Positions 34,242 through 42,886 of a stretch of DNA of 64,000 bases are shown here, piece after piece. The position numbers were made by a program, and so were the translations under genes. Position 1 is the stretch's first letter. Each line of letters starts with the position of its first letter. Under the pieces are notes generated by a model. That model ran no database searches, was not told where the DNA came from, and saw only the letters and a list, made by a program, of their open reading frames with translations. This DNA comes from Scopulibacillus_A cellulosilyticus (GTDB lineage: Bacteria; Bacillota; Bacilli; Bacillales; Sporolactobacillaceae). The stretch is taken from the NCBI RefSeq assembly GCF_042665295.1, contig NZ_JBHTCO010000002.1:1-64000 (forward strand), written 5' to 3'.

Positions 34242-35345
34242 ATGAAAAAAATTAAAGTTGGTATTATTGGCTGCGGAAACATAAGCCCTATTTATTTCCA
34301 AGCAGGACAAAAATTTGACATTCTCGATATCGTTGCTTGTGCTGATTTGGATGTATCAGCGGCACAGGCAAGGGCGGAAGAATTTAATATTCCAAAAGCT
34401 TGTACGGTTGACGAACTTTTAGCAGATCCGGAAATTGAAATTGTAATCAATTTAACAATTCCAAGCGCTCATGCTGAAGTCCACCTAAAAGCTCTTGAAG
34501 CAGGTAAACATACTTATGGAGAAAAGCCATTAGCAATTGACCTAAACGACGCTGAAAAAATACTCGCTTTGGCAAAAGAAAAAGGATTGTTAGTTGGGAC
34601 TGCTCCAGACACTTTTTTAGGAGGCGGTATCCAGACATGCCGGAAATTGATTGATGACGGCTGGATTGGCGAACCCATTGCGGCAACAGCTTTTATGATG
34701 TATCACGGTCCGGAAAGTTTCCATCCCAATCCGGGATTCTTATATCAAAAAGGTGCGGGACCAATGTTTGACATGGGACCCTACTATCTTACAGCACTGA
34801 TTAATCTCATTGGTCCAATCCGTCGTCTAGCGGGTATGACTAAAACAACATTCCCCGAAAGATCGATAACAAATGATCTAAATTATGGAAAAACATTTTC
34901 GGTTACTACACCAACCCATGTTGCTGGTTTGTTAGACTTTGAAAATGGCGCTGTTGGAACTATTATTACAAGCTTTGATGTATGGGGAACTAAAACGCCT
35001 CATATCGAGATTCATGGAACAGCTGGATCATTGATTGTTCCAGATCCTAATACTTTTGGAGGCCCAGTTTACATCAAACGGGAGAATCAGGTTGACTTCG
35101 TTGAAATGCCGTTAACTCACGGTTTTACCGAAAACAGCCGGGGGCTTGGGGTATTAGATATGGCTTACGCTATTTTTAATAATCGGCCGCACCGGGCAAA
35201 TGGAGAATTGGGTTATCATGTCTTAGAACTTATGCATGGATTTCATATTGCAAGTGATGAAGGAAAATATTATGACGTAAAAAGTTCTTGTGAAAAACCT
35301 GCCCCTCTTTCAATGGGTCTTCAAAAAAATGCATTAGATAGATAG
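34242..35345 (+). CDS. Gfo/Idh/MocA-family oxidoreductase 2
   Basis: 367 residues. Rossmann VGIIGCGNISPIYFQAGQ, Lys motif GEKPLAI, active-site region GAGPMFDMGPYYLTALINL, substrate-binding beta-sheet. It differs from the first oxidoreductase at the catalytic segment (GPMFDMGPYY instead of GPLIDIGTHA), so substrate or direction may differ. Confidence 0.9.
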   Translation: MKKIKVGIIGCGNISPIYFQAGQKFDILDIVACADLDVSAAQARAEEFNIPKACTVDELLADPEIEIVINLTIPSAHAEVHLKALEAGKHTYGEKPLAIDLNDAEKILALAKEKGLLVGTAPDTFLGGGIQTCRKLIDDGWIGEPIAATAFMMYHGPESFHPNPGFLYQKGAGPMFDMGPYYLTALINLIGPIRRLAGMTKTTFPERSITNDLNYGKTFSVTTPTHVAGLLDFENGAVGTIITSFDVWGTKTPHIEIHGTAGSLIVPDPNTFGGPVYIKRENQVDFVEMPLTHGFTENSRGLGVLDMAYAIFNNRPHRANGELGYHVLELMHGFHIASDEGKYYDVKSSCEKPAPLSMGLQKNALDR

Positions 35346-35373
35346 TTTATCCCGGTGTAACCGTCCGTAAGAC
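35343..35373 (-). repeat. Short dispersed repeat (CACCGGGATAAA family), copy 3, inverted
   Basis: Minus strand reads TTACGGACGGTTACACCGGG then ATAAACTAT, nearly identical to 5609-5640. It starts at the stop codon of the Gfo/Idh 2 gene. The next bases form a stem CTCCC...CAAAACTT / AAGTTTAGGAGGGAG (about 35376-35419). Confidence 0.65.
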
Positions 35374-35429
35374 TCCCACCTCAAAACTTAAGTTTAAGCG
35401 CTGAAGTTTAGGAGGGAGATAACGGAGGT

Positions 35430-35476
35430 GCTCCTGCGCGATGAAATTCCAAAGAAGCTAAACAAGGCTCGTCGCA
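35430..35476 (-). repeat. REP-like hairpin, copy 4 (inverted)
   Basis: Plus strand GCTCCTGCGCGATGAAATTC ... GGCTCGTCGCA; the reverse complement starts GCGACGAG and ends CGCGCAGGAGC. It lies in the 335-nt gap inside the sugar operon, which holds no gene. Confidence 0.75.
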
Positions 35477-35505
35477 GTAATACTAAGATGTTTTAAAATA
35501 GCCAT

Positions 35506-35553
35506 GCTCCTGCGCGACGAATTTTCAAAGAAGCTAAATCAAAGCTCGTCGCA
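35506..35553 (-). repeat. REP-like hairpin, copy 5 (inverted)
   Basis: Plus strand GCTCCTGCGCGACGAATTTT ... AAGCTCGTCGCAA. The outer arms are perfectly complementary here (GCGACGA / TCGTCGC). It is 29 nt from copy 4 in the same orientation, echoing the paired arrangement at 941-1069. Confidence 0.75.
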
Positions 35554-35695
35554 AATTACAAGGAAGGTTATTCAAGCAGTAGCTTCGATAACACCCCGAT
35601 TTGTTCAGCTAACCATCAGTGAGGGATGAACAATCTTCTACTAATGGAAGTTTCACTTTATAAATTGCAAGGGAAATGTAATGGAGGTTGTTAAC

Positions 35696-36664
35696 ATGAA
35701 ATTAGGTGTATTTACAGTACTATTTGCAGAAAAGCCATTTGAAGAAATGTTAGATTATGTACAAAAAGCGGGATTAAATGCTGTTGAAATAGGAACCGGA
35801 GGTAATCCCGGCAATGCCCATTGTCCAATAGATGACTTGCTTGAAAGTAAAGAAAAAAGAAACGCTTATAAAAAAACTGTTGAATCAAGGGGATTGACAA
35901 TCAGTGCATTCAGTTGCCACGCAAACCCAATCTCACCAGATTCAGCTTATGCCAAAGAATCGCATGAAACATTTGTAAAAACTATCAAACTGGCAGAAAT
36001 GTTGGAAGTACCCGTTGTTAATTGTTTTTCTGGAACAGCCGGCGATCATGAAGGTGCAAAATACCCAAATTGGCCGGTTACGCCGTGGCCAAATGAATAT
36101 AGTGAAGTATTAAAATGGCAATGGGAAGAGAAATTAATTCCGTATTGGAGAGAATGGGGCAAGTATGCAGAGGATCACAACGTTAAAATCGGACTTGAAT
36201 TACATGGCGGATTTCTTGTTCATACACCGTATACCTTATTGAAACTAAGAGAAAAAACTTGCGAGGCCGTCGGGGCAAACTTTGATCCAAGCCATATGTG
36301 GTGGCAGGGCATTGATCCGGCTGCCGCTATCAAAATATTAGGAAAAGAAGGCGCCATTCACCATTTCCATGCCAAAGACACCTATATTGACCAAGACAAT
36401 GTTAACATGTATGGCTTGACTGATATGCAACCATACGGAAACGTTCAAACAAGGGCTTGGACATTCCGATCAGTAGGCTGCGGCCACAGTTTGCAAGAAT
36501 GGTCGGATATGATGAGCGCTTTAAGAACATACGGTTACGATTATGTTGTTAGTATTGAGCATGAAGATCCTCTTATGTCTGTAGAAGAAGGATTTAACCG
36601 GGCAGTAACTAATCTTCAATCCGTTTTAATTAGAGAAAAATCTTCTGGATTATGGTGGGTTTAA
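35696..36664 (+). CDS. Sugar phosphate isomerase/epimerase-family protein 2 (larger type)
   Basis: 322 residues from ATG 35696 (GGAGGTTGTTAAC upstream). AP2Ec TIM barrel with metal-ligand candidates in GLELHGG, ANFDPSHMWWQGID, HHFHAKDT and SIEHEDP. More distant from the other two isomerase-like proteins of the operon, so a separate step is likely. After the repeat-filled gap; whether it has its own promoter is unclear. Confidence 0.88.
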   Translation: MKLGVFTVLFAEKPFEEMLDYVQKAGLNAVEIGTGGNPGNAHCPIDDLLESKEKRNAYKKTVESRGLTISAFSCHANPISPDSAYAKESHETFVKTIKLAEMLEVPVVNCFSGTAGDHEGAKYPNWPVTPWPNEYSEVLKWQWEEKLIPYWREWGKYAEDHNVKIGLELHGGFLVHTPYTLLKLREKTCEAVGANFDPSHMWWQGIDPAAAIKILGKEGAIHHFHAKDTYIDQDNVNMYGLTDMQPYGNVQTRAWTFRSVGCGHSLQEWSDMMSALRTYGYDYVVSIEHEDPLMSVEEGFNRAVTNLQSVLIREKSSGLWWV

Positions 36665-36798
36665 ATAGGGAAATTTTTTATAAAGCCGTTGCTTTGCCTC
36701 GGGAAAAAAAGCCCGATAATAATCGGAAATATTGCTCTTTTATTTTAAAAAATTTGTGACAATAACGAAGCTGTATTTTACGAAAGGATGATGTTTCT

Positions 36799-37665
36799 AT
36801 GGAATTAAAATTTGGTGTTCAGCTTTACTCGGTACGCCGCTCTTTACAGAAAGACCCATATGGTACTTTAGCTAAAATAGCAGAAGCCGGATTTAAATAT
36901 GTAGAGGCTGCAAACCATCATGCAGACAAAGATGATGGCATTGGATTCGGAGTTCCTGCCAATAAGATGAAGGAAAGCCTCGATAGCTTAGGGATGTCTA
37001 TCGTCGGTTGTCATATTAACCCATTAAACCTTGATCGCCTCCCTGCAGTTTTAGATTACCATGAGGCATTAGGCAATAAACAAATCGGATGTGACATAGA
37101 ATTTTATCCATATAATGACATCGATTATGTATTACGGCGCTGTGAACTGTTTAACAAAGTAGGTGAAATGTGTAAAGAACGCGGTATGCGTTATTATTAC
37201 CACAATCATTACCAAGAATTTCAAAAGTTTGGAGGTAAAACCGTTTACGAGATTATTATAGAAAACACAGATCCCTCTTTGGTATTTTTAGAAATGGATA
37301 CTTATTGGATGACCCGCGGCGGGCAAGATCCGGTGCAAATGATTGAAAAGTACAAAGACCGGCTAATACTGCTTCATCAAAAGGATTTTCCGAAAAATGC
37401 TCCGCAACCTCTTGTTATGTTTGATGGGATAGTTGATATCGAAAAAGAGATTACCTTTAACACTTTTGAAGCAACAATAGATCCATTGTGTTTTACAGAA
37501 ATTGGAACAGGTGTTCTCCCGATTCAAGATATCATTAATACCGCAAGAAATGCGTCAAATCTTGAGTGCATTCTTTTAGAACAAGATCATACACAATTAG
37601 ATGAAATTGAGTCTATTAAAACAAGTATCAATGGATTTCGCAGTTTAGTGCATGAAGTTTTTTGA
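36799..37665 (+). CDS. Sugar phosphate isomerase/epimerase-family protein 3
   Basis: 288 residues, paralogue of 30638-31495: same opening (FGVQLYSVRRSLQKDPYGTL), same YYYHNHYQEF, FLEMDTYWMTRGG, LLHQKDFP and EQDHT segments. Two such paralogues could be a heteromeric lyase, or an eliminase plus a hydratase acting in sequence. Confidence 0.88.
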   Translation: MELKFGVQLYSVRRSLQKDPYGTLAKIAEAGFKYVEAANHHADKDDGIGFGVPANKMKESLDSLGMSIVGCHINPLNLDRLPAVLDYHEALGNKQIGCDIEFYPYNDIDYVLRRCELFNKVGEMCKERGMRYYYHNHYQEFQKFGGKTVYEIIIENTDPSLVFLEMDTYWMTRGGQDPVQMIEKYKDRLILLHQKDFPKNAPQPLVMFDGIVDIEKEITFNTFEATIDPLCFTEIGTGVLPIQDIINTARNASNLECILLEQDHTQLDEIESIKTSINGFRSLVHEVF

Positions 37666-37695
37666 TAATAAGATCGTGATATGGGAGAGAGTCTT

Positions 37696-38067
37696 TTGGA
37701 ATATATCGGCGTGCACCACGTTTCATTAGTCGTGACGGAATTAGAACGTGCGAAACATTTTTACAGTAATATTCTCGGTTTTAATTTGATTAAAAGGCCA
37801 AATTTTGATACAGAAGGGGCATGGTATCAGATCGGCAATACACAGCTGCACTTAATTGTTTATCGAAAAGGAAAAACTTTTCGAGGTACGACTGATTTAG
37901 ACCGGGATGACGGCCATTTCGCTGTTCAAGTTGAGGACATTGACGCTTTTATTAGACATATAAAGACACTTGGTGTTGAGTTATTGACTGTTTCGAATAA
38001 GGAAGCTGGCGGCGAGCGAGTGTATGTTAGTGATCCAGATGGTAACTTAATTGAATTTAAATCTTAG
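37696..38067 (+). CDS. VOC-family protein (glyoxalase/dioxygenase fold)
   Basis: About 123 residues. TTG 37696 is preferred because GGGAGAG lies just upstream; ATG 37681 has no ribosome site. Vicinal-oxygen-chelate fold with metal-ligand positions His (GVHHVSLVV), His (QLHLIVY), His (GHFAVQV) and Glu (NLIEF). It could isomerise, cleave or epimerise a pathway intermediate. Follows isomerase 3 by about 30 nt. Confidence 0.85.
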   Translation: MEYIGVHHVSLVVTELERAKHFYSNILGFNLIKRPNFDTEGAWYQIGNTQLHLIVYRKGKTFRGTTDLDRDDGHFAVQVEDIDAFIRHIKTLGVELLTVSNKEAGGERVYVSDPDGNLIEFKS

Positions 38068-38158
38068 GGAAAGTGAAATAATAGGAAAGGATTATCTTAT
38101 AAAATAGTTATTTTGCTTATACAGCGCATGTTTATGTCTTTAAATCTTTTTTTTACCT

Positions 38159-38191
38159 AAAGGTGTGAGAGACAATTCTCTCCGCCTTTAA
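38159..38191 (+). terminator. Terminator-like hairpin after the VOC gene
   Basis: AAAGGTGTGAGAGA-CAAT-TCTCTCCGCCTTT, imperfect stem, no long T-run. It may lower transcription into the ROK gene. Confidence 0.5.
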
Positions 38192-38300
38192 ACAAATTTA
38201 TGGTTACATTTAATCCGGGGATTGATAAGAGGTTTGGGGAAACTAGATTGAATTTATGTAATATATTACTACAAATATCTTTTTACAAGGTGTGGAAAAG

Positions 38301-39290
38301 GTGAAAAAATTAATTGGAATAGATTTAGGCGGTACAACAACAAAGTTTGCTATTTTAACAGAAGAGGGTGTGATCCAACAAAAATGGAGTATTAAAACAG
38401 ATATTCAAAATGAAGGTAAGAATATCGTACCAAATATTATTGCTTCAATTAATCATCGGTTAAAATTGAATGAACTCTCTGCGAATGATTTCTTAGGTAT
38501 CGGAATGGGGTCTCCCGGAACCGTTGACCGTCAAACAGGGACCGTCATTGGAGCGTATAATTTAAATTGGCGTACATTACAGCCAGTAAAGGAACTCATT
38601 GAATATGGAACAGGTATCCCGTTTTATATTGAAAATGATGCCAATGTCGCGGCTTTAGGTGAGCGTTGGAAGGGCGCTGGTGAAGGTGGAAAAGATGTTG
38701 TCTTTATGACGCTTGGAACAGGTGTCGGCGGCGGTATTATTGCAGATGGAAATCTGCTTCATGGAAAAGTAGGAGCGGCTGGGGAAATTGGCCATTTGAT
38801 TGTTGAACCAAATGGTTATCAGTGTACTTGCGGTAATCGCGGATGCCTTGAAACCGTAGCTAGTGCAACAGGTGTTGTCCATATAGCCCGGGATTTTTCT
38901 GAAAAATTTACCGGTAAGTCTGAATTAAAAAGGTTAATAGATGATGGCCAGGAAGTCACTTCTAAGGCAGTGTTTGATCAAGCAAAACAAGGAGATAAAT
39001 TAGCTTTAACCGTATTAGATAAGCTATATTTCTATTTAGGACTGGCTTGCGGTAATATTGCAAACGTTCTTAACCCCGAAACAATCGTTATTGGCGGAGG
39101 AGTTTCAGCAGCAGGCGATATGTTGTTAAAAGGGGTAGAAGGATACTTCCATAAGTTTACCTTTCCTCAGGTAGGACAAAGTACGAAAGTAAAACTAGCT
39201 CAGTTGGGAAATGATGCAGGGGTTATTGGTGCTGCATCATTGGTTATGTATGAACATAGGGAAAGAAACATGTTTGGACATTCTTTGTGA
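38301..39290 (+). CDS. ROK-family sugar kinase (glucokinase type)
   Basis: About 329 residues from GTG 38301 (AAGGTGTGG upstream; GTG 38292 overlaps it). ATP phosphate loop IGIDLGGTTTKF, catalytic Asp in ENDANVAALGE, Zn-binding CTCGNRGCLE, GxGVxxGG-type VFMTLGTGVGGG. Glucokinase-like. As last gene of the sugar operon it probably phosphorylates the free hexose released by the upstream enzymes. Confidence 0.9.
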   Translation: MKKLIGIDLGGTTTKFAILTEEGVIQQKWSIKTDIQNEGKNIVPNIIASINHRLKLNELSANDFLGIGMGSPGTVDRQTGTVIGAYNLNWRTLQPVKELIEYGTGIPFYIENDANVAALGERWKGAGEGGKDVVFMTLGTGVGGGIIADGNLLHGKVGAAGEIGHLIVEPNGYQCTCGNRGCLETVASATGVVHIARDFSEKFTGKSELKRLIDDGQEVTSKAVFDQAKQGDKLALTVLDKLYFYLGLACGNIANVLNPETIVIGGGVSAAGDMLLKGVEGYFHKFTFPQVGQSTKVKLAQLGNDAGVIGAASLVMYEHRERNMFGHSL

Positions 39291-39509
39291 AAGCCCCAGG
39301 CGGATTTAAAGTTGAAGTTCTTTGCAGACCAAAGGGAGTATAAGGAGTTTACAAGCTCTTTAATAAAATTGATATAGACAGTAAACCGATTCTTCTTTTG
39401 TTTAGGGAATCGGCTTTCTCGTTCTTATAATAAGGGTTATGTTAACTAACTCAAAAAAAATAAGGGAATTTATGTTCATTAATTTTTTACCTTTAAAATG
39501 AAATTGTTC

Positions 39510-39539
39510 TTGACAAATTTATAATAGCTGGAATAGAAT
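39510..39539 (+). promoter_or_regulatory. Promoter of the TetR unit
   Basis: TTGACA (39510-39515), 18-bp spacer, TAGAAT (39534-39539), followed 13 nt later by the palindromic operator. Confidence 0.65.
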
Positions 39540-39552
39540 GAAACAAATGACA

Positions 39553-39564
39553 GTCAGTACTGAC
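39553..39564. promoter_or_regulatory. TetR operator, site 1
   Basis: GTCAGTACTGAC, a perfect 12-bp palindrome between the promoter and the tetR start; it predicts autorepression. Repeated at 40205-40216 and, with two changes, at 41274-41285. Confidence 0.78.
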
Positions 39565-39588
39565 ATCCCGATTAGAAAGGAAAAGAGT

Positions 39589-40182
39589 ATGAGTAACAGT
39601 AATAATTTAAGTAACGATGATAAGCTGATGTTGGCAGCAATCGATCTAATTGCAAAGAAAGGCTATAATGGTGTATCTACCCAAGAAATCGCTGCTGCAG
39701 CAGGTTTAAGCGAAAAGACACTTTTTCGTCGATTCGGAAGTAAGCAAAATCTTCTCGAAACAGCATTTGACCGTTTTCATTATTCCGAAGAGATGACAAA
39801 ACTTTTTAACGAGGGGCAAATCGTTTGGGATTTACATTCAGACTTACAACTGATCAGTCGAACTTATCATGAAATTATGGAACGTAATCGGAAAATGATT
39901 ATGATAAGTATCAAGGAGGAAGGCAATTTACCCGGGTTTCAAGAAAGAACACAAAAGCACCCTCGACAATTATTGGAATTTTTGACAAACTATTTTTCTT
40001 CTATGTATGAAAAAGGAAAACTGATTAGTACAAATCCAGAGCTGCAGGCTTTATCGTTTATGATGATGAATTTCGGAGCATTTATGAACAACTTAGATTC
40101 CGATGATAGCTTTCCAACCGTGTCCCTTGAGGCATTTATAATGGAAAGTGTGCAGACATTCACTAGGGCTTTAACACCCTAG
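39589..40182 (+). CDS. TetR-family transcriptional regulator
   Basis: 197 residues from ATG 39589 (AAAGGAAAAGAGT upstream). Helix-turn-helix VSTQEIAAAAGLSEKTLFRRFGSKQNLLE (residues about 28-56), variable helical ligand domain. The longer frame from 39538 runs through the operator and is not translated. It is bracketed by the shared operator and probably represses itself and the two downstream genes. Confidence 0.93.
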   Translation: MSNSNNLSNDDKLMLAAIDLIAKKGYNGVSTQEIAAAAGLSEKTLFRRFGSKQNLLETAFDRFHYSEEMTKLFNEGQIVWDLHSDLQLISRTYHEIMERNRKMIMISIKEEGNLPGFQERTQKHPRQLLEFLTNYFSSMYEKGKLISTNPELQALSFMMMNFGAFMNNLDSDDSFPTVSLEAFIMESVQTFTRALTP

Positions 40183-40204
40183 TTTTTTACAAAACAAGGT
40201 ATCA

Positions 40205-40216
40205 GTCAGTACTGAC
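40205..40216. promoter_or_regulatory. TetR operator, site 2
   Basis: GTCAGTACTGAC, identical to site 1, 66 nt before the ABM-domain gene. Confidence 0.78.
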
Positions 40217-40282
40217 ACCTGATTTATGTTTTGATTTAAAATTTAATAAGGAAAGTAATTTAACGCTAGGGGGGTTATTTAG

Positions 40283-40606
40283 ATGAAATCAAGTAAATCA
40301 ATCGTGTGGATTAATGTATTTACTGCAAAACCAGGCAAACTAGATGAATTGGTCGCTATCCAGGCTGAAGAACTGTACAGATTTAAGAGAGGATCTCAGA
40401 GTGTTCCTGGTTGGATTAGCAGTCGGTGGTATCGTTCAACCGATAATAACAAGGCAATTATGGTAACTACCTATGAAAGTATTGATTTTCATAAAAGTTG
40501 GTTAGAAAAAAGTGATTTTACTGAGCACTTTAACAAGATTAAACATCTAATTGAAGGGGTAGATGGTGGGTACTACACGTTGGTGGAAGACATTGAAAAC
40601 TTGTAA
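40283..40606 (+). CDS. Antibiotic-biosynthesis-monooxygenase (ABM) domain protein
   Basis: 107 residues, ferredoxin-like ABM fold: WINVFTAKPGKLDELVAIQ, GWISSRWYRSTDNNKAIMVTTYES. Small dimeric proteins of this fold act as quinone- or haem-type oxygenases or stress proteins. AGGGGGGTTATTTAG precedes the ATG. Under TetR operator 2. Confidence 0.85.
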   Translation: MKSSKSIVWINVFTAKPGKLDELVAIQAEELYRFKRGSQSVPGWISSRWYRSTDNNKAIMVTTYESIDFHKSWLEKSDFTEHFNKIKHLIEGVDGGYYTLVEDIENL

Positions 40607-40675
40607 AGCAATTTAATTATAACTTTATTATTTTAAACAAATTATTTGGTGAATCATTAACTAGGAGGGATTAAA

Positions 40676-41218
40676 TTGGGAAAGTTAAATATTGGAATTA
40701 TCTTAGGAAGCACACGTCAGGGACGCGTAAGTCCACAAGTAGGAATTTGGGTAAAAAAAATCGCTGATACACGAGGAGACGCAAATTATGAAATCGTCGA
40801 TATAGCAGATTTTAAATTGCCATTTGTTGGGGAAGGGACTGGTAAAGAACCGGGATTAATAGCTTGGTCTGAAAAAATTTCAAGCTTAGATGGATTCGTG
40901 TTTATTGTACAAGAATATAATCATAGTATTACGGGTGCGTTAAAAAATGCACTTGATTCCGTTCGAGATGAATGGAACAACAAGGCGGCAGGGATCGTAA
41001 GTTATGGTTCAACTGGTGGAGCTCGTGCAGCTGAACATTTGCGTGGCATCTTAGGCGAATTACTAGTTGCAGACGTTCGCGTACATCCAGCATTATCAAT
41101 ATTTACAGACTTTGAAAATTTCACAACATTTAAGCCAGCTGATTTACACCTTACTAATGTCAATGCTATGTTAGATCAAACGATTGCATGGAGCGGTGCA
41201 TTAAAAAATTTACGATAG
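40676..41218 (+). CDS. NADPH-dependent FMN reductase
   Basis: 180 residues from TTG 40676 (AGGAGGGATTAAA upstream). Flavodoxin-like fold with FMN phosphate loop LGSTRQGRVSPQVG and FVFIVQEYNHSITGALKNALD. Quinone, azo or nitro reductase type. Its pairing with an ABM protein under TetR suggests detoxification of a quinone-like or electrophilic compound. Confidence 0.92.
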   Translation: MGKLNIGIILGSTRQGRVSPQVGIWVKKIADTRGDANYEIVDIADFKLPFVGEGTGKEPGLIAWSEKISSLDGFVFIVQEYNHSITGALKNALDSVRDEWNNKAAGIVSYGSTGGARAAEHLRGILGELLVADVRVHPALSIFTDFENFTTFKPADLHLTNVNAMLDQTIAWSGALKNLR

Positions 41219-41273
41219 ATTTGATTGATTTCCTTTCCTAAGCATCCCAGACTTTTTAATGAAATTTTAGTCA

Positions 41274-41285
41274 GTCAGTGGTGAC
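41274..41285. promoter_or_regulatory. TetR operator-like sequence, site 3
   Basis: GTCAGTGGTGAC, 10 of 12 identical to sites 1 and 2, downstream of the FMN reductase gene. No intact target gene follows; a lost gene or a fourth regulon member may once have been here. Confidence 0.5.
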
Positions 41286-41380
41286 ACCCTGACCAAACGG
41301 TGCACATCCGTTTGGTCTTTGCTTTCAAGTTTACAAGATAACCAACCTTTCTCAATCATTGAAGCACAATTGTCTGGACT

Positions 41381-41524
41381 ATGAAATATCTCAATAAAAA
41401 TTCAATACCTCAACAAGAAATCGCTAAGGAAAGCAAAGCAGGTAAAAGTACAATAAGCCGGCTATGTCAGCCGGAAGGACATGAACCAAGCATGAAAAAT
41501 GCTCGTAAAATCATTAATACATGA
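41381..41524 (+). pseudogene. Helix-turn-helix fragment (XRE-like), probably a remnant
   Basis: 47 codons, MKYLNKNSIPQQEIAKESKA then GKSTISRLCQPEGHEPSMKN, resembling the second half of an XRE-type HTH. No ribosome site and truncated before any effector domain. Read here as a leftover of a regulator or phage gene. Confidence 0.4.
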
Positions 41525-41530
41525 AAAAGG

Positions 41531-41764
41531 ATGATAAATCAATTGATTATAAAGATTTCTGGGATATGTAAAATCTTGATCATCATGCTTGGGACTATTC
41601 CTAATTACAAATTTGCCTGCCTTGATGCAAAGATTCAAGAAATTTTTATAAGGAAAAGGAGTAAAAGTTTGCTCTATATGGGGGCAGGCAGATTTTCGCG
41701 GAAACAATACGCTAAGCCAATTTATGGATGGAAAAGAGTTGATTTTTCTTACTCTAAGGGTTAA
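41531..41764 (+). CDS. Doubtful ORF (77 aa)
   Basis: Open frame MINQLIIKISGICKILIIML ... YAKPIYGWKRVDFSYSKG with a weak AAAAGGATG just upstream. Basic, no recognised domain, in a region of gene remnants. Possibly part of the same decayed gene as 41381-41524. Confidence 0.25.
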   Translation: MINQLIIKISGICKILIIMLGTIPNYKFACLDAKIQEIFIRKRSKSLLYMGAGRFSRKQYAKPIYGWKRVDFSYSKG

Positions 41765-41947
41765 CTAGTCTTGAAAACGCAGGTTATTGAAACAAAAAAT
41801 AAATTAATTAAATTCAAATAATATATAGCAAAAAAACGTCTCAAATTCAAAATCTCAATATAAATAGCCTTTTTAAGTTTTGAAATATCCTTAACGTAAA
41901 TTTTCCGCATTTTTTAGCTGGAGCGCCAACAAGTAACAACGACCGCT

Positions 41948-42565
41948 TTAAAAACCTCTGATTAAATATTTCCCCCATTCTCTCATAGCAGTCGGATTGC
42001 CGGTCTCTGCTGCTTTTTTTAACCAAATTTCTCCTTCCTCCACATTTTTATCAAGGCCGTCTCCTTTTAGCAGTCGAACACCTAATATCCTCATGGCAAC
42101 TGGCTCTTGTAATTGTGCAGCTTTACGAAGCCATTGTTCTCCCTCTTGTCGATTTTGTTTTAAACCCATTCCCTCCAGTAACCGATATCCAAGGACTCTC
42201 ATTGCAATTGCATCTTGACGTTCCGCCGTTTCCCTCAGCCATTTTTCCCCTTCGACCGAATCTTGGGTGAGTCCGTCACCATCGAGCAAACGAATGGCAA
42301 GATCCAACATGGCCCATAGATCACCGCAATTCGCCGATTGACGTAACCATTTTTCCCCTTCTTTCAAATTTTGCTCCACGCCTTTACCGGTCAATAGAAT
42401 ATAAGCCATTTCATTCATTGCCCCTGTATCTCCGGCATCAATAGCCATTCGCAACCATTTCAGTCCTTCTTTTACTTTGGATTTTTCCTTTTCTTCAAGA
42501 AAATCAATGACCTTAACGTCATGTTCTGAAGATGGGGATTCGTTGTTATTGTTATCTAGATTCAA
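41948..42565 (-). CDS. Sel1-like repeat protein
   Basis: 205 residues from TTG 42565 (AAAGGAGGACTCGAA upstream). Five tandem Sel1/TPR-like repeats of 36 residues from about residue 33, each with the pattern EGEKWLRxxAxxxDxxAMxxLGxRLLxGxGLxxN. No signal peptide; a cytoplasmic protein-protein interaction scaffold. Sel1 proteins are uncommon in bacilli and often laterally acquired. No partner gene is evident; it lies in a remnant-rich region. Confidence 0.88.
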   Translation of the reverse strand: MNLDNNNNESPSSEHDVKVIDFLEEKEKSKVKEGLKWLRMAIDAGDTGAMNEMAYILLTGKGVEQNLKEGEKWLRQSANCGDLWAMLDLAIRLLDGDGLTQDSVEGEKWLRETAERQDAIAMRVLGYRLLEGMGLKQNRQEGEQWLRKAAQLQEPVAMRILGVRLLKGDGLDKNVEEGEIWLKKAAETGNPTAMREWGKYLIRGF

Positions 42566-42886
42566 TTCGAGTCCTCCTTTTTAATGACAATCTACCATCC
42601 TTTGAAAAGGATGGTCAGGCGCTAAGCCCCTGCTATCGAAATACAGTGAAAAAGACGGTAAGAATGGCACGGATTTTACACCAAGTCACTTGTCCATCTA
42701 TTGGAGTAAAATACGGTAAAATCAGTCCTAATGGCGCTTTTATTATAGCATGATTAGGAAAATAAATGTTTACTTAATCAAACAATGATACAACAAATAC
42801 AAGTGTTATAACTATATTAACAAGTGAATACAAGTTTAATTCGGATCATGTAACTTCCTATTAGATATAAACCTTTTTTAATGTTT
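42566..42886. other. Intergenic region without a gene
   Basis: About 320 nt upstream of the Sel1 gene. It holds a hairpin CCATCCTTT-GA-AAAGGATGG (about 42596-42615) and, on the minus strand, a TATAAT box near 42740 that may serve the Sel1 gene. No coding region supported. Confidence 0.5.

Noticed and set aside
42532..42753. 73-aa plus-strand frame overlapping the Sel1 gene start
   Set aside because: Antisense to the Sel1 N-terminus and its promoter region, no ribosome site, no recognisable domain.
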